A stretch of 64,000 nucleotides of DNA from Listeria ivanovii subsp. ivanovii (GCF_900187025.1 NZ_LT906478.1:1782001-1846000); one strand, 5' to 3'; numbered from the stretch's first letter, positions 37,059-51,404 are shown. Translations and numbers: made by a program. The notes: generated by a model not told the origin, from the sequence alone.

Positions 37059-37086
37059 TTGACGTTTTTTTCATATGTGATATAAT
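37059..37086 (+). promoter_or_regulatory. aroK promoter
   Basis: TTGACG (37059-37064), 16-bp spacer, TATAAT (37081-37086) preceded by TGA (extended -10). The start site falls at about 37093. Confidence 0.8.
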
Positions 37087-37093
37087 TTCTTTA

Positions 37094-37642
37094 ATGCTTT
37101 TAAGTAGTAAAATGTACGAACTGAAAAAGGAGGAGAACATCATCGATCAAGTTATCTTAATTGGCTTCATGGGAGCTGGAAAAACAACCGTTGGCAATAT
37201 ACTAGCGAAACTAGCTGATTTACCGTATATCGATATTGACGAGGTTATTACTCATGAACAAGGAATGAGTGTATCCGATATTTTCGCCAAATATGGCGAA
37301 AAAGAATTTCGTCGTTTAGAGCACGAAAAATTAAAAGAATTAGCTAATACGAAAGCCGTTATTGCAACGGGCGGTGGTATCGTTCTAAATCCTGAAAATA
37401 GAGAAGTACTTAAAAACACATACCCTGTGATTTATTTAGAGACGAATCCAGCAGTATTTATGAACCGGCTTAAAGGCGATACAACGCGCCCACTTGTCCA
37501 ACAAAAAACACCTGAAGAGATTCGCGCTATTTTTGAACCACGAATGAAGCATTATGAAACTTCTGCGGATTTTATTGTTAATACCGATAATCGCAACCAG
37601 CAAGAAGTAGCAAGAGTGATTCTTGCTATGCTAGATAAATAA
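37094..37642 (+). CDS. aroK: Shikimate kinase
   Basis: 182 residues from the outermost ATG, ~167 from the ribosome binding site. P-loop GFMGAGKTT, the shikimate-binding DxD (IDIDEVI) and lid region, and GGGIV. Phosphorylates shikimate at O-3 in the chorismate pathway. The start is unresolved: AAGGAGG at 37127-37133 has only tandem ATC codons (37139, 37142) at proper spacing. The in-frame ATGs at 37094 and 37112 lie upstream and lack an SD; 37094 sits at the predicted transcription start. Single gene, with its own promoter and bidirectional terminator. Confidence 0.92.
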   Translation: MLLSSKMYELKKEENIIDQVILIGFMGAGKTTVGNILAKLADLPYIDIDEVITHEQGMSVSDIFAKYGEKEFRRLEHEKLKELANTKAVIATGGGIVLNPENREVLKNTYPVIYLETNPAVFMNRLKGDTTRPLVQQKTPEEIRAIFEPRMKHYETSADFIVNTDNRNQQEVARVILAMLDK

Positions 37643-37669
37643 AAACAGCGCCTTTTCGCGCTGTTTTTA
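37640..37669. terminator. Bidirectional terminator aroK / unknown gene
   Basis: AAAAACAGCG/CGCTGTTTTT stem with loop CCTTTTCG; serves the two convergent genes. Confidence 0.88.
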
Positions 37670-38224
37670 TTATTCGATGCAATGTCTACACCACATATCT
37701 GGCATAACGGAAGTATAATCTTTTGTAAATGTGAGTAAATCATAAAAAATACTATCTGCATATCCTGTATCCATATTTTCGATTTTGTTTAATTCGATTT
37801 CGCGATGAAGTGACTCAAGCGCTGCATCCCGAAGTGCTGGTAATACGTAGCCTGTAATTTTAATTTGTGCTAAAGCAGCGGAGATAGTAATTTGGTCTGA
37901 CTGCCTTACTGCTTCACCGTATTCCGTTAGTAGCTGTTGTAAACGCTCTGCCCCATCGTCCTTAGCTGGTACATAAGTAGCTCCCTTCACTGTTTCCATC
38001 ATATACTTCGGAAATACAGCTAAATTAAGACCTTGGTCACTCTTATCGCTAAAATATTCCTCTAAACGCTTCAATACTTCTAAACCATCAGCATTTCCAA
38101 AAGGACCAAATTGATCTGTCTTATCTAAATAAAAACCCGCTTTGAAATGATCTCTAAAATGTGGATGAGTCGTCTCGATTGCCAGAAGTTTTTCTGGTTG
38201 ATCAATGTACATGGTTATTGCCAT
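37670..38224 (-). CDS. Protein of unknown function
   Basis: 184 residues, soluble, without a signal peptide, membrane helix or catalytic motif I can name. Start ATG 38224 has GGAGG about 10 nt upstream; an in-frame ATG at 38245 precedes that element. The last residues include MPDMWCRHCIE, which holds a lone Cys-x2-Cys that might bind metal. No functional neighbour; convergent with aroK. Confidence 0.65.
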   Translation of the reverse strand: MAITMYIDQPEKLLAIETTHPHFRDHFKAGFYLDKTDQFGPFGNADGLEVLKRLEEYFSDKSDQGLNLAVFPKYMMETVKGATYVPAKDDGAERLQQLLTEYGEAVRQSDQITISAALAQIKITGYVLPALRDAALESLHREIELNKIENMDTGYADSIFYDLLTFTKDYTSVMPDMWCRHCIE

Positions 38225-38303
38225 TTTATCCGTTCCTCCATTCATGTGAAATCTGTTACATTCATCTTATCAAATTTTGCTAGCTTTTAAAAGGAGAATA
38301 ATT

Positions 38304-38357
38304 ATGACAAATAATCAACAATTTCAGCAGGTATTTAATGCTATTTTTGTATTTTAA
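38304..38357 (+). CDS. 17-codon ORF with strong SD, possible gene remnant or small peptide
   Basis: ATG at 38304 is preceded by AAAAGGAG at normal spacing and ends in TAA at 38357; the product starts MTNNQQFQQVFN. The SD quality suggests true initiation, but 17 residues may be the surviving start of a lost gene. No promoter of good quality was seen upstream. Confidence 0.3.
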   Translation: MTNNQQFQQVFNAIFVF

Positions 38358-38425
38358 TTAACTTCTTAATTAAAAAAAGTATATAATTCATCTTTTTTTG
38401 AGTTAAAAAGTTAAAATCTACTCTT

Positions 38426-38454
38426 TTGACCAATTTTTCATTTCGTGGTTAAAT
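38426..38454 (+). promoter_or_regulatory. Candidate promoter of a small RNA
   Basis: TTGACC (38426-38431), 17-bp spacer, TTAAAT (38449-38454) preceded by TGG (extended -10). The downstream segment ends at a terminator. Confidence 0.45.
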
Positions 38455-38460
38455 AAAGAC

Positions 38461-38560
38461 GCGGCTTGATTTAGCAATAATCATGTCTGTTAATTATTAG
38501 TTAATCACACATACTCGAGAAAACAAAAACCGCCATTTATCCCATTTTGGCGGTTTTTGC
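38461..38560 (+). ncRNA. Candidate ~100-nt small RNA
   Basis: Begins at the predicted start of the promoter at 38426-38454 and ends with the ACCGCC/GGCGGT terminator hairpin and T-run. There is no open frame of note. It could equally be unexpressed sequence next to the rRNA methyltransferase terminator. Confidence 0.35.
38524..38560. terminator. Terminator of the rRNA methyltransferase gene (symmetric)
   Basis: CAAAAACCGCC/GGCGGTTTTTG stem, 5 nt from the methyltransferase stop; A- and T-runs let it work on both strands. Confidence 0.9.
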
Positions 38561-38564
38561 GTGT

Positions 38565-39926
38565 TTATTTTAAGTTTAATACTGTTACTGCTTCGATATG
38601 TGTCGTCATTGGGAACATGTCCACTGGCTGAACTTGTTTTGCTTCATAGCCACCTTCTGTCAAAATTTGCATATCACGAGCTAATGTCCCCGGGTTACAC
38701 GAGACATAAACCACTTTCTTCGGCTTCATTGCTATAATAGTTTGTAATAGTTTTTCATCGCAGCCTTTTCGAGGTGGATCGACAACGAGAACGTCTGCTA
38801 CGATTCCAGCTTTATACCACGCTGGAATGACTTCCTCTGCTTTTCCAGTTTCAAAGGTAGTATTATTCAACGCATTTAATGCCGCGTTTGCTCTAGCATC
38901 TTGAATCGCTTGATCAACAATTTCAACCCCATAAACATGTTTTGCTTTTTTCGCGAGGCAAAGGGAGATAGAGCCAATACCACAATATGCATCAATCACC
39001 GTTTCTTCACCAGTTAATTCTGCTGCTTCTATAGCCTGTTGATATAAAACTTCTGTTTGTAGTGGATTCACTTGATAAAAAGAACGGGCAGAAATGGCAA
39101 ACCGAATACCATGTATCGTGTCTTCAATGATATCTTTTCCCCAAAGCGTTTTCGTACGATCGCCAAAAATTACGTTGGTTTTCTGCGGATTAATATTTTG
39201 GACAATCGATGTCAGCGTTAATTGTTCTGTTAAATCACGAATAATTTCATCTTTAAACGGTATTCTGTCTTTATTTGTCACGAGTACTAGCATTAATTGG
39301 CCAGTTGTATGAGCAAATCGTGTCATAATATGCCGAATGTCACCTTTTCCCGTTTTTTCGTTATATGGTTCCGTACCATATTTGGCGAGAATTTCTCTGG
39401 TCTTCTGCACAGCAAAATCACCTTGTTCATTATGAATTAAACAAGTGGTCATATCAATAATATCATGGCTTCTTTTTTGATAAAATCCCGCCGTTAATTT
39501 TCCATTGACAAACCCAACAGGAACTTGGGACTTATTTCGGTAACGCCAAGGATTTTCCATGCCTAGGGTTTCTTTTACTTGGACATTCAGTTTACCAATT
39601 CGTTTCATTGTTTCTTCTACTTGATTTCGTTTAAACTTTAGCTGCCCCTCGTAACTTAAATGTTGCAAACTACATCCCCCGCATTTGGAATAAACCGCAC
39701 ATGGTGGTTCTACTCGGTCCACACTAATTACTTCGATATTTTCCATTCGTGCAAAGCCATAATTTTTATTTAATTTGGTTATTTTCGCTATTCCTTTTTC
39801 GCCTGGTAACGTATTAGGAATAAAGAGCGGATATCCGTCGATTTTCCCGACTCCGCTACCATCATGCGTTAAATCTTCTATAGTAATTTCAATTGATTGG
39901 TTCTTTTTTAAAAGGGATGCGTCCAA
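38565..39926 (-). CDS. rlmCD: 23S rRNA (uracil-5)-methyltransferase, RumA/RlmCD type
   Basis: 453 residues. N-terminal TRAM domain (about 8-67), iron-sulfur ligands Cys76, Cys82, Cys85 and Cys162 in the pattern known for RumA, then a SAM-binding fold (VIDAYCGIGSISL) and the catalytic-nucleophile motif YVSCNPGTLARD. Makes 5-methyluridine in 23S rRNA; the single Bacilli enzyme often serves two sites (RlmCD). The start is TTG with GAGGGG upstream; no better in-frame ATG exists. Terminator follows directly. Confidence 0.92.
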   Translation of the reverse strand: MDASLLKKNQSIEITIEDLTHDGSGVGKIDGYPLFIPNTLPGEKGIAKITKLNKNYGFARMENIEVISVDRVEPPCAVYSKCGGCSLQHLSYEGQLKFKRNQVEETMKRIGKLNVQVKETLGMENPWRYRNKSQVPVGFVNGKLTAGFYQKRSHDIIDMTTCLIHNEQGDFAVQKTREILAKYGTEPYNEKTGKGDIRHIMTRFAHTTGQLMLVLVTNKDRIPFKDEIIRDLTEQLTLTSIVQNINPQKTNVIFGDRTKTLWGKDIIEDTIHGIRFAISARSFYQVNPLQTEVLYQQAIEAAELTGEETVIDAYCGIGSISLCLAKKAKHVYGVEIVDQAIQDARANAALNALNNTTFETGKAEEVIPAWYKAGIVADVLVVDPPRKGCDEKLLQTIIAMKPKKVVYVSCNPGTLARDMQILTEGGYEAKQVQPVDMFPMTTHIEAVTVLNLK

Positions 39927-39958
39927 ATTCCCTTGCCCCTCTCTTTTTCACGATACAT

Positions 39959-40717
39959 TTATTTAAGGATATATTCAATACCGATTGGCTCGGTAATCAT
40001 TTCTTCCTTTTGTGCATTAAAAATAAGCATCGTGTTCTTTTGTAGCGTAAAATCATAGACAAATGATTTTGGATAGATAGTTGTATGGTTATTTTCAATT
40101 AATTTTTTGGTATCATCTGTTATCGTAATTTCATCTGAAATTGCACTGCTAAATAGGCCTGCTGCCACTTGCGCATCATCACTTGAATAAGTTGTTTTTA
40201 AGATTGTCTGGATCTTATTACCACTTGTAGCTAGCTCTGCTTTTACCGGTGCCGCCTCAGTCGTTATGGTTCGTTCACCATTTAAAATTTCGTAATTAGT
40301 TAATTTTTCTTGAAGACTATTTGTTGGAAAACGATATTTTGTATTCGTAATGTATTCCGACACTTTCTTCGCCTTAATGCGGAGACGGTATGCTTTTATT
40401 CCTTTATAGCGATTATCATCAGAAGCTAATTGTTGTAAAATTTCTTGATTAGTAGAAGTAATGATTAAATCTCCATTTGTTGCAATAGTTGCCTCTGTAT
40501 TTGCGGAAGGAATGGAAAGAATTATATTATCTTGTAAGGGAATCTGCGCTTTATTACTCACCCATACTTTGTTACTTTCAATTAATTCTGTTTTTGTTAC
40601 TTTAGGGGGTTGTTCTTCTGCATCCACTTGCCAAAAGAAAAACACAACTGCTGCGATAGCAATGATAAGAATAATAATTATCACAGTGAATTTTTTGATT
40701 ACGTGTTCACCTGCCAA
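39959..40717 (-). CDS. Membrane-anchored protein of unknown function
   Basis: About 252 residues: an N-terminal membrane anchor (roughly residues 8-28) and a soluble extracytoplasmic domain with repeated Thr/Ile stretches and no recognised motif. The frame extends upstream to 40819, but a TTGTCT/TATAAT promoter at 40752-40780 puts transcription start near 40745. The TTG at 40717, preceded by GAGGTGA, is the likely start. Probably an anchored or secreted envelope protein. Confidence 0.7.
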   Translation of the reverse strand: MAGEHVIKKFTVIIIILIIAIAAVVFFFWQVDAEEQPPKVTKTELIESNKVWVSNKAQIPLQDNIILSIPSANTEATIATNGDLIITSTNQEILQQLASDDNRYKGIKAYRLRIKAKKVSEYITNTKYRFPTNSLQEKLTNYEILNGERTITTEAAPVKAELATSGNKIQTILKTTYSSDDAQVAAGLFSSAISDEITITDDTKKLIENNHTTIYPKSFVYDFTLQKNTMLIFNAQKEEMITEPIGIEYILK

Positions 40718-40751
40718 TATCGCATTCACCTCATTTCTTGTCAAGACATCT

Positions 40752-40780
40752 ATTATACTTGTTTTAGGTGAATAAGACAA
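40752..40780 (-). promoter_or_regulatory. Promoter of the membrane-anchored protein gene
   Basis: TTGTCT (40775-40780) and TATAAT (40752-40757), 17-bp spacer, minus strand. Confidence 0.8.
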
Positions 40781-40837
40781 ATTTCTAACAATAATTACAT
40801 CCATTTTACTATGTTTCATTTAGGACGTTTAGACTAA

Positions 40838-40868
40838 AGAAAAAACTACCTCGCTGGGTAGTTTTTAG
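40838..40868 (-). terminator. Terminator of the lipid kinase gene
   Basis: AAAACTACC/GGTAGTTTT stem with T-run on the minus strand; begins inside the stop region of dgkB. Confidence 0.85.
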
Positions 40869-41797
40869 CTATTTTCTTTTATAAATAAATCGGTTGCAGG
40901 AATATCATCTACGCTAGCAAAAAATTCAATATGTTGTTTTAAATTTTGGAATGTCATCGGCGTTTCACCACCTAGTTCTCCGTCAAGATTAATCAACATC
41001 TTATCTTCCGAAGTCACTACTACCTTTTCTGATTTCACATAGATAACGTTAGGCTCTTTGATATGATCGCCTCTTAGTGCTAGCGTTACTAACCGAATAA
41101 ATTCTGCTAAATTCACCTTTTTAATGATGATTAAAGAAAATTTGCCATCGTTTAATTTTGCATCTGGGGCAATTTTTTCAAATCCGCCGATAGAATTAGT
41201 TAGGCCAAGTAAGAAAAACATAATTTCTCCTTCGAAAACACCTTGGTCATATTCTACTTTGACTTTAGTTGCTTTTAAGGATGGTAGCATTTCAATCCCT
41301 TTTAAATAGTAGGCAAGTTGGCCGAGCATCGTTTTTAGGCGGCTCGGGACGTCGTAGGTAAGCTCTGTTAGCCGTCCACCGCCGCCGATATTAATAAAAT
41401 AAGTATCGTTCGCTTTTCCGATATCCATCGCGACACTTTGACCCGCTGCAATAATCTTCGTTGCTTTTATCACTTCTCTTGGAACATGGATTGCTCTTGC
41501 AAAATCATTAGTAGTCCCAGTTGGAATAATTCCTACTTTGGGACGATAATCTTGTTCCGCAATTCCATTAATCACTTCATTTATCGTCCCATCTCCACCA
41601 GCTGCGACAACTAAATCGTATCTAGCTTTTACAGCTTCTTCTGCTGCATGTTTGGCATCCCCTGGTTCAGCTGTTGTTGCGTGAGCAGATGTGACGTATC
41701 CAGCTTCCTCTAATATGAAAAGGACATCTGCAAGATTTTTCTTAATGATTTCTCTTCCAGATGTAGGATTATAAATGACTCGAGCATGTTTTTGCAT
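40865..41797 (-). CDS. dgkB: Diacylglycerol kinase-type lipid kinase
   Basis: 310 residues, DAGK catalytic fold with the nucleotide-binding GGDGTINEV and GTTNDFAR motifs. Soluble lipid kinase of the DgkB/YerQ family, which recycles diacylglycerol released by lipoteichoic acid synthesis into phosphatidate. Follows gatB by 141 nt on the same strand, as in B. subtilis (gat-yerQ order). An extended -10 (TGC-TATAAT at 41869-41877) gives it its own promoter. Confidence 0.92.
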   Translation of the reverse strand: MQKHARVIYNPTSGREIIKKNLADVLFILEEAGYVTSAHATTAEPGDAKHAAEEAVKARYDLVVAAGGDGTINEVINGIAEQDYRPKVGIIPTGTTNDFARAIHVPREVIKATKIIAAGQSVAMDIGKANDTYFINIGGGGRLTELTYDVPSRLKTMLGQLAYYLKGIEMLPSLKATKVKVEYDQGVFEGEIMFFLLGLTNSIGGFEKIAPDAKLNDGKFSLIIIKKVNLAEFIRLVTLALRGDHIKEPNVIYVKSEKVVVTSEDKMLINLDGELGGETPMTFQNLKQHIEFFASVDDIPATDLFIKENS

Positions 41798-41868
41798 TTT
41801 GTTCGTTCACTCCCTTACTCAATCAGCGTTGTTCTAATGAAAAGCGCATTTTGACACATGATAGTAAT

Positions 41869-41877
41869 ATTATAGCA
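41869..41877 (-). promoter_or_regulatory. Extended -10 promoter of dgkB
   Basis: TGCTATAAT on the minus strand with no strong -35, upstream of dgkB and after the gat terminator. Confidence 0.55.
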
Positions 41878-41904
41878 AATTCCGCTATAAATACCTAATA
41901 GATA

Positions 41905-41937
41905 AAGCAGCGAAGAGTAGCTCTTCACTGCTTTATT
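41905..41937 (-). terminator. Terminator of the gatCAB operon
   Basis: TAAAGCAGTGAAGAG/CTCTTCGCTGCTTTA stem beginning at the gatB stop; the T-run is short, so efficiency may be partial. Confidence 0.75.
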
Positions 41938-43368
41938 TTAACGTTTATTCATTTCTTCTAATAATAATTTATTAACCATTGGTGGATTTGCTTGGCCTTT
42001 TGTTGCTTTCATTACTTGACCAACTAAGAAGCCAACTGCACGATCTTTCCCGTTTTTATAGTCGGTAATTGATTGTTCGTTGTTGTCTAAAATTTCTCCG
42101 ATGATTGTCCGAAGTGCTCCTTCATCAGAAATTTGCACCAGTCCTTTATCTTTCACAACTTGTTCCGCATCGCCGCCATTTAAAGCTAACTCACGGAAAA
42201 CTTTTTTAGCAATTTTAGAGGAGATTGTTCCAGCTTCAATTAGCTTAATCATGCCAGCTAAGTTTTCAGGTGTTAAGCCGGTTTCATGCAATTCTTTTTG
42301 TTCTGCATTTAAATAAGCAGAAACTTCACCCATCAACCAGTTAGAAGCTTGTTTAGCATCTGCTCCAGCTTTAATAGTAGCTTCAAAGAAATCCGACATT
42401 TCTTTTGTTAACGTAAGTACCATCGCATCATATGCTGGTAAGCCAAGGTCGTTAATGTATCGGATTTGACGTTTGTCTGGAAGTTCTGGAATTTCAGCAC
42501 GGATACGTTCTTTCCATGCTTCATCAATGAATAAATCAACTAAATCAGGCTCTGGGAAATAACGATAATCATCTGAACCTTCTTTAATACGCATCAAGGA
42601 AGTTTTTCCAGTTGCTTCTTCAAAACGGCGTGTTTCTTGCTCAATAATACCACCAGAAAGAAGTACTTCTGCTTGACGTTTTTCTTCGTATTCAATACCT
42701 TTACGTACGTTATTAAATGAATTCAAGTTTTTTAGTTCCGTTTTCACACCAAACGCTTCTTGGCCAATTGGGCGGATAGAAATGTTGGCATCACAACGCA
42801 TAGAACCTTCTTCCATTTTCACATCAGATACACCAGTATATTGAATAATTGATTTTAATTTTTCAAGGTAAGCATACGCCTCTTCCGCAGAACGAATATC
42901 TGGTTCGGAAACGATTTCGATTAGTGGTGTTCCTTGACGGTTAATATCCACTAGCGAATACCCATGAGATGTATGGGTATTTTTACCAGCATCTTCTTCT
43001 AAATGAAGACGGGTAATACCGATTTTTTTCTTTTTACCGCCTACTTCGATTTCAATCCAGCCATGTTCGCCGATTGGTTTATCGAATTGGGAGATTTGGT
43101 AGGCTTTGGGATTATCTGGGTAAAAATAGTTTTTACGGTCAAATTTTGTATGTTCAGCGATTTCACAATTAATTGCCATTGCCGCTTTCATCCCAAACTC
43201 TACCGCGCGTTTATTTAATACGGGTAAAACGCCTGGCATACCTAAGTCTACCACCGTTGTGTTTGTATTTGGTTCTGCTCCAAAATGAGCTGGCGCAGAA
43301 GAAAATATTTTTGAATTGGTTTTTAACTCTACGTGAACCTCAAGTCCAATAACTGTTTCAAAATTCAT
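41938..43368 (-). CDS. gatB: Asp-tRNA(Asn)/Glu-tRNA(Gln) amidotransferase subunit B
   Basis: 476 residues. N-terminal GatB catalytic cradle ([26 protein letters not shown]) followed by the C-terminal tail that binds tRNA. Phosphorylates mischarged Glu-tRNA(Gln), which then accepts ammonia from GatA. It lies 11 nt after gatA. The usual gatC-gatA-gatB order is kept. Confidence 0.96.
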   Translation of the reverse strand: MNFETVIGLEVHVELKTNSKIFSSAPAHFGAEPNTNTTVVDLGMPGVLPVLNKRAVEFGMKAAMAINCEIAEHTKFDRKNYFYPDNPKAYQISQFDKPIGEHGWIEIEVGGKKKKIGITRLHLEEDAGKNTHTSHGYSLVDINRQGTPLIEIVSEPDIRSAEEAYAYLEKLKSIIQYTGVSDVKMEEGSMRCDANISIRPIGQEAFGVKTELKNLNSFNNVRKGIEYEEKRQAEVLLSGGIIEQETRRFEEATGKTSLMRIKEGSDDYRYFPEPDLVDLFIDEAWKERIRAEIPELPDKRQIRYINDLGLPAYDAMVLTLTKEMSDFFEATIKAGADAKQASNWLMGEVSAYLNAEQKELHETGLTPENLAGMIKLIEAGTISSKIAKKVFRELALNGGDAEQVVKDKGLVQISDEGALRTIIGEILDNNEQSITDYKNGKDRAVGFLVGQVMKATKGQANPPMVNKLLLEEMNKR

Positions 43369-43379
43369 TGCTACGCCTC

Positions 43380-44831
43380 CTATAAGTTTGGTTTTTCTTT
43401 ATGGAATGTGGTCGCTTGTTCAAATGCATGAGCGACTTTGTACAGTAAAGATTCTTCAAAATAATTCCCGATAATTTGTAAACCAACTGGTAAGCCGTCT
43501 GAGAATCCACAAGGAACAGAAATTGCTGGTACACCAGATAAGTTAATTGGAACCGTCAAAATATCATTGGAATACATCGTAATTGGATCATTAATCATTC
43601 CGTCAATTTTAAATGCTGTTGTTGGAGAACTTGGCCCAATAATAACATCGTAGTTTTCAAATACATTCACAAAATCTTGCTTGATTAATGTACGAGCTTG
43701 TTGTGCTTTTTTGTAGTAAGCATCATAATAACCTGAACTTAGTGCGTATGTTCCAAGCATAATACGACGTTTTACTTCATCGCCAAATCCTTCCGAACGA
43801 GTTTTCTTATATAATTCTTCCAACGTAGTCGCATTGGGAGAACGATAGCCATAACGAACACCGTCAAAACGAGACAGGTTAGAAGAAGCTTCACTGGATG
43901 CTAAAATATAATAACTAGCAACGCCGTATTCAGAATGTGGTAATGATACTTCATCCCATGTAGCGCCTAATTTTTCTAGTGTTTTAAGCGCTTCTAACAC
44001 AGCTTGTTTCACACCAGGATCTACGCCCTCGCCTAAATATTCTTTAGGAACCCCGATACGAAGCCCTTTGATATCTCCAGTTAAACTATCAGAAAAACGC
44101 TCTACTGATTGGTTAATCGAAGTGGAATCATTGGCATCCAAACCTGAAATTGCTTCCAGTAAATAAGCATTATCTTCCACATTTTTTGTGATAGGTCCAA
44201 TTTGGTCCAACGAAGAAGCAAAGGCAATTAAGCCAAAACGAGAAACACGACCATATGTAGGTTTCATTCCTACTACTCCACAAAATGCTGCCGGTTGACG
44301 AATCGATCCACCAGTATCGCTACCAAGTGAAAACAATACTTCCCCTGCTGCAACTGCAGAAGCGCTACCGCCAGAAGACCCACCCGGTACACGTGATAAA
44401 TCCCACGGGTTATATGTTTTATGGAAATAAGAAGTTTCTGTGGAAGAACCCATTGCAAACTCATCCATGTTTAATTTTCCGATATTGATTGTTTGCGCAT
44501 TTTTTAATTTAGAAACGACGGTTGCATCATAAATCGGATCAAAGTTTTCTAAAATTTTACTTGCTGCTGTTGTTCGCAAGTTTTTTGTCACGATATTATC
44601 TTTAATACCAATTGGAAGACCAGCAAGCATATTGTTTGAATCAATTCCTGCATCACTAAGCTCTTCTGCTACACCGAGTGCTGTTTCTTTATTTAAAGTA
44701 ATAAATGAACCGACTTTATCCTCCACGGCTTCAATTCGGTTAAATGATTCTGTTACTAAATCAAAAGGTGTGATTTCTTTTTTTACTAATTTATCATGTA
44801 ACTCTTTTACTGAAAAATCAAATAAGCCCAA
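43380..44831 (-). CDS. gatA: Asp-tRNA(Asn)/Glu-tRNA(Gln) amidotransferase subunit A
   Basis: 483 residues, amidase signature family. Ser-cisSer-Lys triad visible: Lys in PIGIKDNIV, Ser in [11 protein letters not shown] and Ser in [10 protein letters not shown]. Supplies ammonia from glutamine. Start is TTG at 44831 (product [11 protein letters not shown]), preceded by GGAGGG; the longer frame start at 44912 overlaps gatC and is not supported. The length equals that of B. subtilis GatA. Confidence 0.94.
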   Translation of the reverse strand: MGLFDFSVKELHDKLVKKEITPFDLVTESFNRIEAVEDKVGSFITLNKETALGVAEELSDAGIDSNNMLAGLPIGIKDNIVTKNLRTTAASKILENFDPIYDATVVSKLKNAQTINIGKLNMDEFAMGSSTETSYFHKTYNPWDLSRVPGGSSGGSASAVAAGEVLFSLGSDTGGSIRQPAAFCGVVGMKPTYGRVSRFGLIAFASSLDQIGPITKNVEDNAYLLEAISGLDANDSTSINQSVERFSDSLTGDIKGLRIGVPKEYLGEGVDPGVKQAVLEALKTLEKLGATWDEVSLPHSEYGVASYYILASSEASSNLSRFDGVRYGYRSPNATTLEELYKKTRSEGFGDEVKRRIMLGTYALSSGYYDAYYKKAQQARTLIKQDFVNVFENYDVIIGPSSPTTAFKIDGMINDPITMYSNDILTVPINLSGVPAISVPCGFSDGLPVGLQIIGNYFEESLLYKVAHAFEQATTFHKEKPNL

Positions 44832-44856
44832 AATATTTTCCCTCCTTAACGTAATA

Positions 44857-45150
44857 TTATTGCTCCATAATTGTTGGTACTTTAAACATACCATCTTGTT
44901 CGTCTGGTGCATTTTTTAGTACTTCTTTACGATCAAGACCTTTAGTTGCCACATCTTCACGTAACACATTCGAAACTTCAATTGCATGGCTGGTTGGTTC
45001 GACGTTACTAGTATCTAGTGTATTTAATTGCTCCACTAGCTCAATAATTTTACCAAGTTGACCAGCGAAAGCAGTTGCTTCGTTTTCTGAAACTTCTAAT
45101 TTGGCAAGATTTGCTACTTTTTCTACGGTTTCTTTTGATATATTTGACAA
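44857..45150 (-). CDS. gatC: Asp-tRNA(Asn)/Glu-tRNA(Gln) amidotransferase subunit C
   Basis: 97 residues, typical GatC length, with the helical [16 protein letters not shown] start and the belt that holds GatA and GatB together. TTG start with GGAGG eight nt upstream. First gene of the gat operon. Confidence 0.93.
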   Translation of the reverse strand: MSNISKETVEKVANLAKLEVSENEATAFAGQLGKIIELVEQLNTLDTSNVEPTSHAIEVSNVLREDVATKGLDRKEVLKNAPDEQDGMFKVPTIMEQ

Positions 45151-45221
45151 AATGCCATCCTCCTTTTTAATGAAACTTTCTATGTAACAATGCTTCCCGC
45201 CTGATTAAATGGGAAGAACTG

Positions 45222-45253
45222 TCCTCTCCTGCATAATTATACAACAGGAGAGA
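45222..45253 (-). terminator. Hairpin between camS and gatC
   Basis: TGTTCTCTCCTG/CAGGAGAGGACA stem (loop includes TATAAT) on the minus strand. No T-run, so it may be a structural or promoter-linked element rather than a strong terminator. Confidence 0.45.
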
Positions 45254-45273
45254 ACAATTCGCATTGTTTTTTA

Positions 45274-50626
<5,353 letters not shown>

Positions 50627-50684
50627 TCTCCTATACACCACCATACAAACGTTTGTTCTTATTTTATCATACTAGCCTTTATAA

Positions 50685-51362
50685 TCAAACCGTTTTCTTT
50701 GCAAAAATTGCTGCGGTTTCGAGGGCAACTTCTAAATCTTCGTAAATCACATTTCCAACAATAATCGTGTCCGCATATTTTGCCATCTCAGCAGCTTGTT
50801 CTGCTGACCGAATACCCCCGCCATACCAAAGTTTTGTTTTGCTAAGAACCTCACTGACGTCCTTAACCACATCTGGATCTCCGTATATGCCACTATACTC
50901 CACATAAAAAATGGGCAGATGAAATAAATTCTCTGCTAACCTGGCATATGCTATAATATCTTCTTTGGTTAAATCTGTATTGGCTTCTGTTAACTTAGCC
51001 ACTTTTGCCTCTTTATTTAAAATGACATATCCTTCTGAAGTCACTCGTTTCCACGGGATAAAATCACCCATTTGTTTAATTAGCTCTTGATGAAGACCGA
51101 GTGTCCATTTGCTATTCGTTGTATTTAACACAACTGGAATCAAAAAATGTTCTGCTTCTGGCATAATCATCGCCTCATCACTGACTTCCAAATAAATCGG
51201 TAAGTCTGTTTCAGCGAGTAACTCATACAGCTTTTCCACTGCTTCCATTTGCAAATTATCTGTTCCACCAATAATAAATCCATCGGTTCCAGAATGAATG
51301 AGCTTAGCTGCAACATTATGAGGTAAATCTTTCGCTGGGTCTAACTTAAATAAATGCTTCAT
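50685..51362 (-). CDS. pcrB: Heptaprenylglyceryl phosphate synthase
   Basis: 225 residues, TIM-barrel prenyltransferase of the GGGPS/PcrB family, with the phosphate-binding GGTDNLQ and WYGGGIRSAEQA motifs. Joins heptaprenyl diphosphate to glycerol-1-phosphate, as in B. subtilis PcrB. ATG 51362 follows GGAGGGG; the TTG at 51374 lies within the SD. First gene of pcrB-pcrA-ligA-camS. Confidence 0.93.
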   Translation of the reverse strand: MKHLFKLDPAKDLPHNVAAKLIHSGTDGFIIGGTDNLQMEAVEKLYELLAETDLPIYLEVSDEAMIMPEAEHFLIPVVLNTTNSKWTLGLHQELIKQMGDFIPWKRVTSEGYVILNKEAKVAKLTEANTDLTKEDIIAYARLAENLFHLPIFYVEYSGIYGDPDVVKDVSEVLSKTKLWYGGGIRSAEQAAEMAKYADTIIVGNVIYEDLEVALETAAIFAKKTV

Positions 51363-51395
51363 ATGCCCCTCCAAATATCTATTATGGGATATCTT

Positions 51396-51404
51396 ATTAT
51401 AGCA
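51396..51404 (-). promoter_or_regulatory. Extended -10 promoter of the pcrB operon
   Basis: TGCTATAAT on the minus strand 33 nt before the start codon; no good -35. Confidence 0.6.

Larger units (their letters stand above)
38225..38564. other. 340-bp intergenic region with tiny ORF and possible small RNA
   Basis: No long gene on either strand. It contains a 17-codon ORF with a strong ribosome binding site (38304-38357), a plus-strand promoter-like pair (38426-38454) and a symmetric terminator (38524-38560). The middle is AT-rich. Confidence 0.6.

Noticed and set aside
38341-38400. TATAAT at 38382-38387 as a promoter
   Set aside because: No -35-like sequence at the right distance, in an AT-rich stretch where TATAAT occurs by chance.
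45222-45253. Hairpin before gatC as a riboswitch or T-box
   Set aside because: No T-box, AGTA or GAA motifs and the region is only about 120 nt; kept only as a plain stem-loop.
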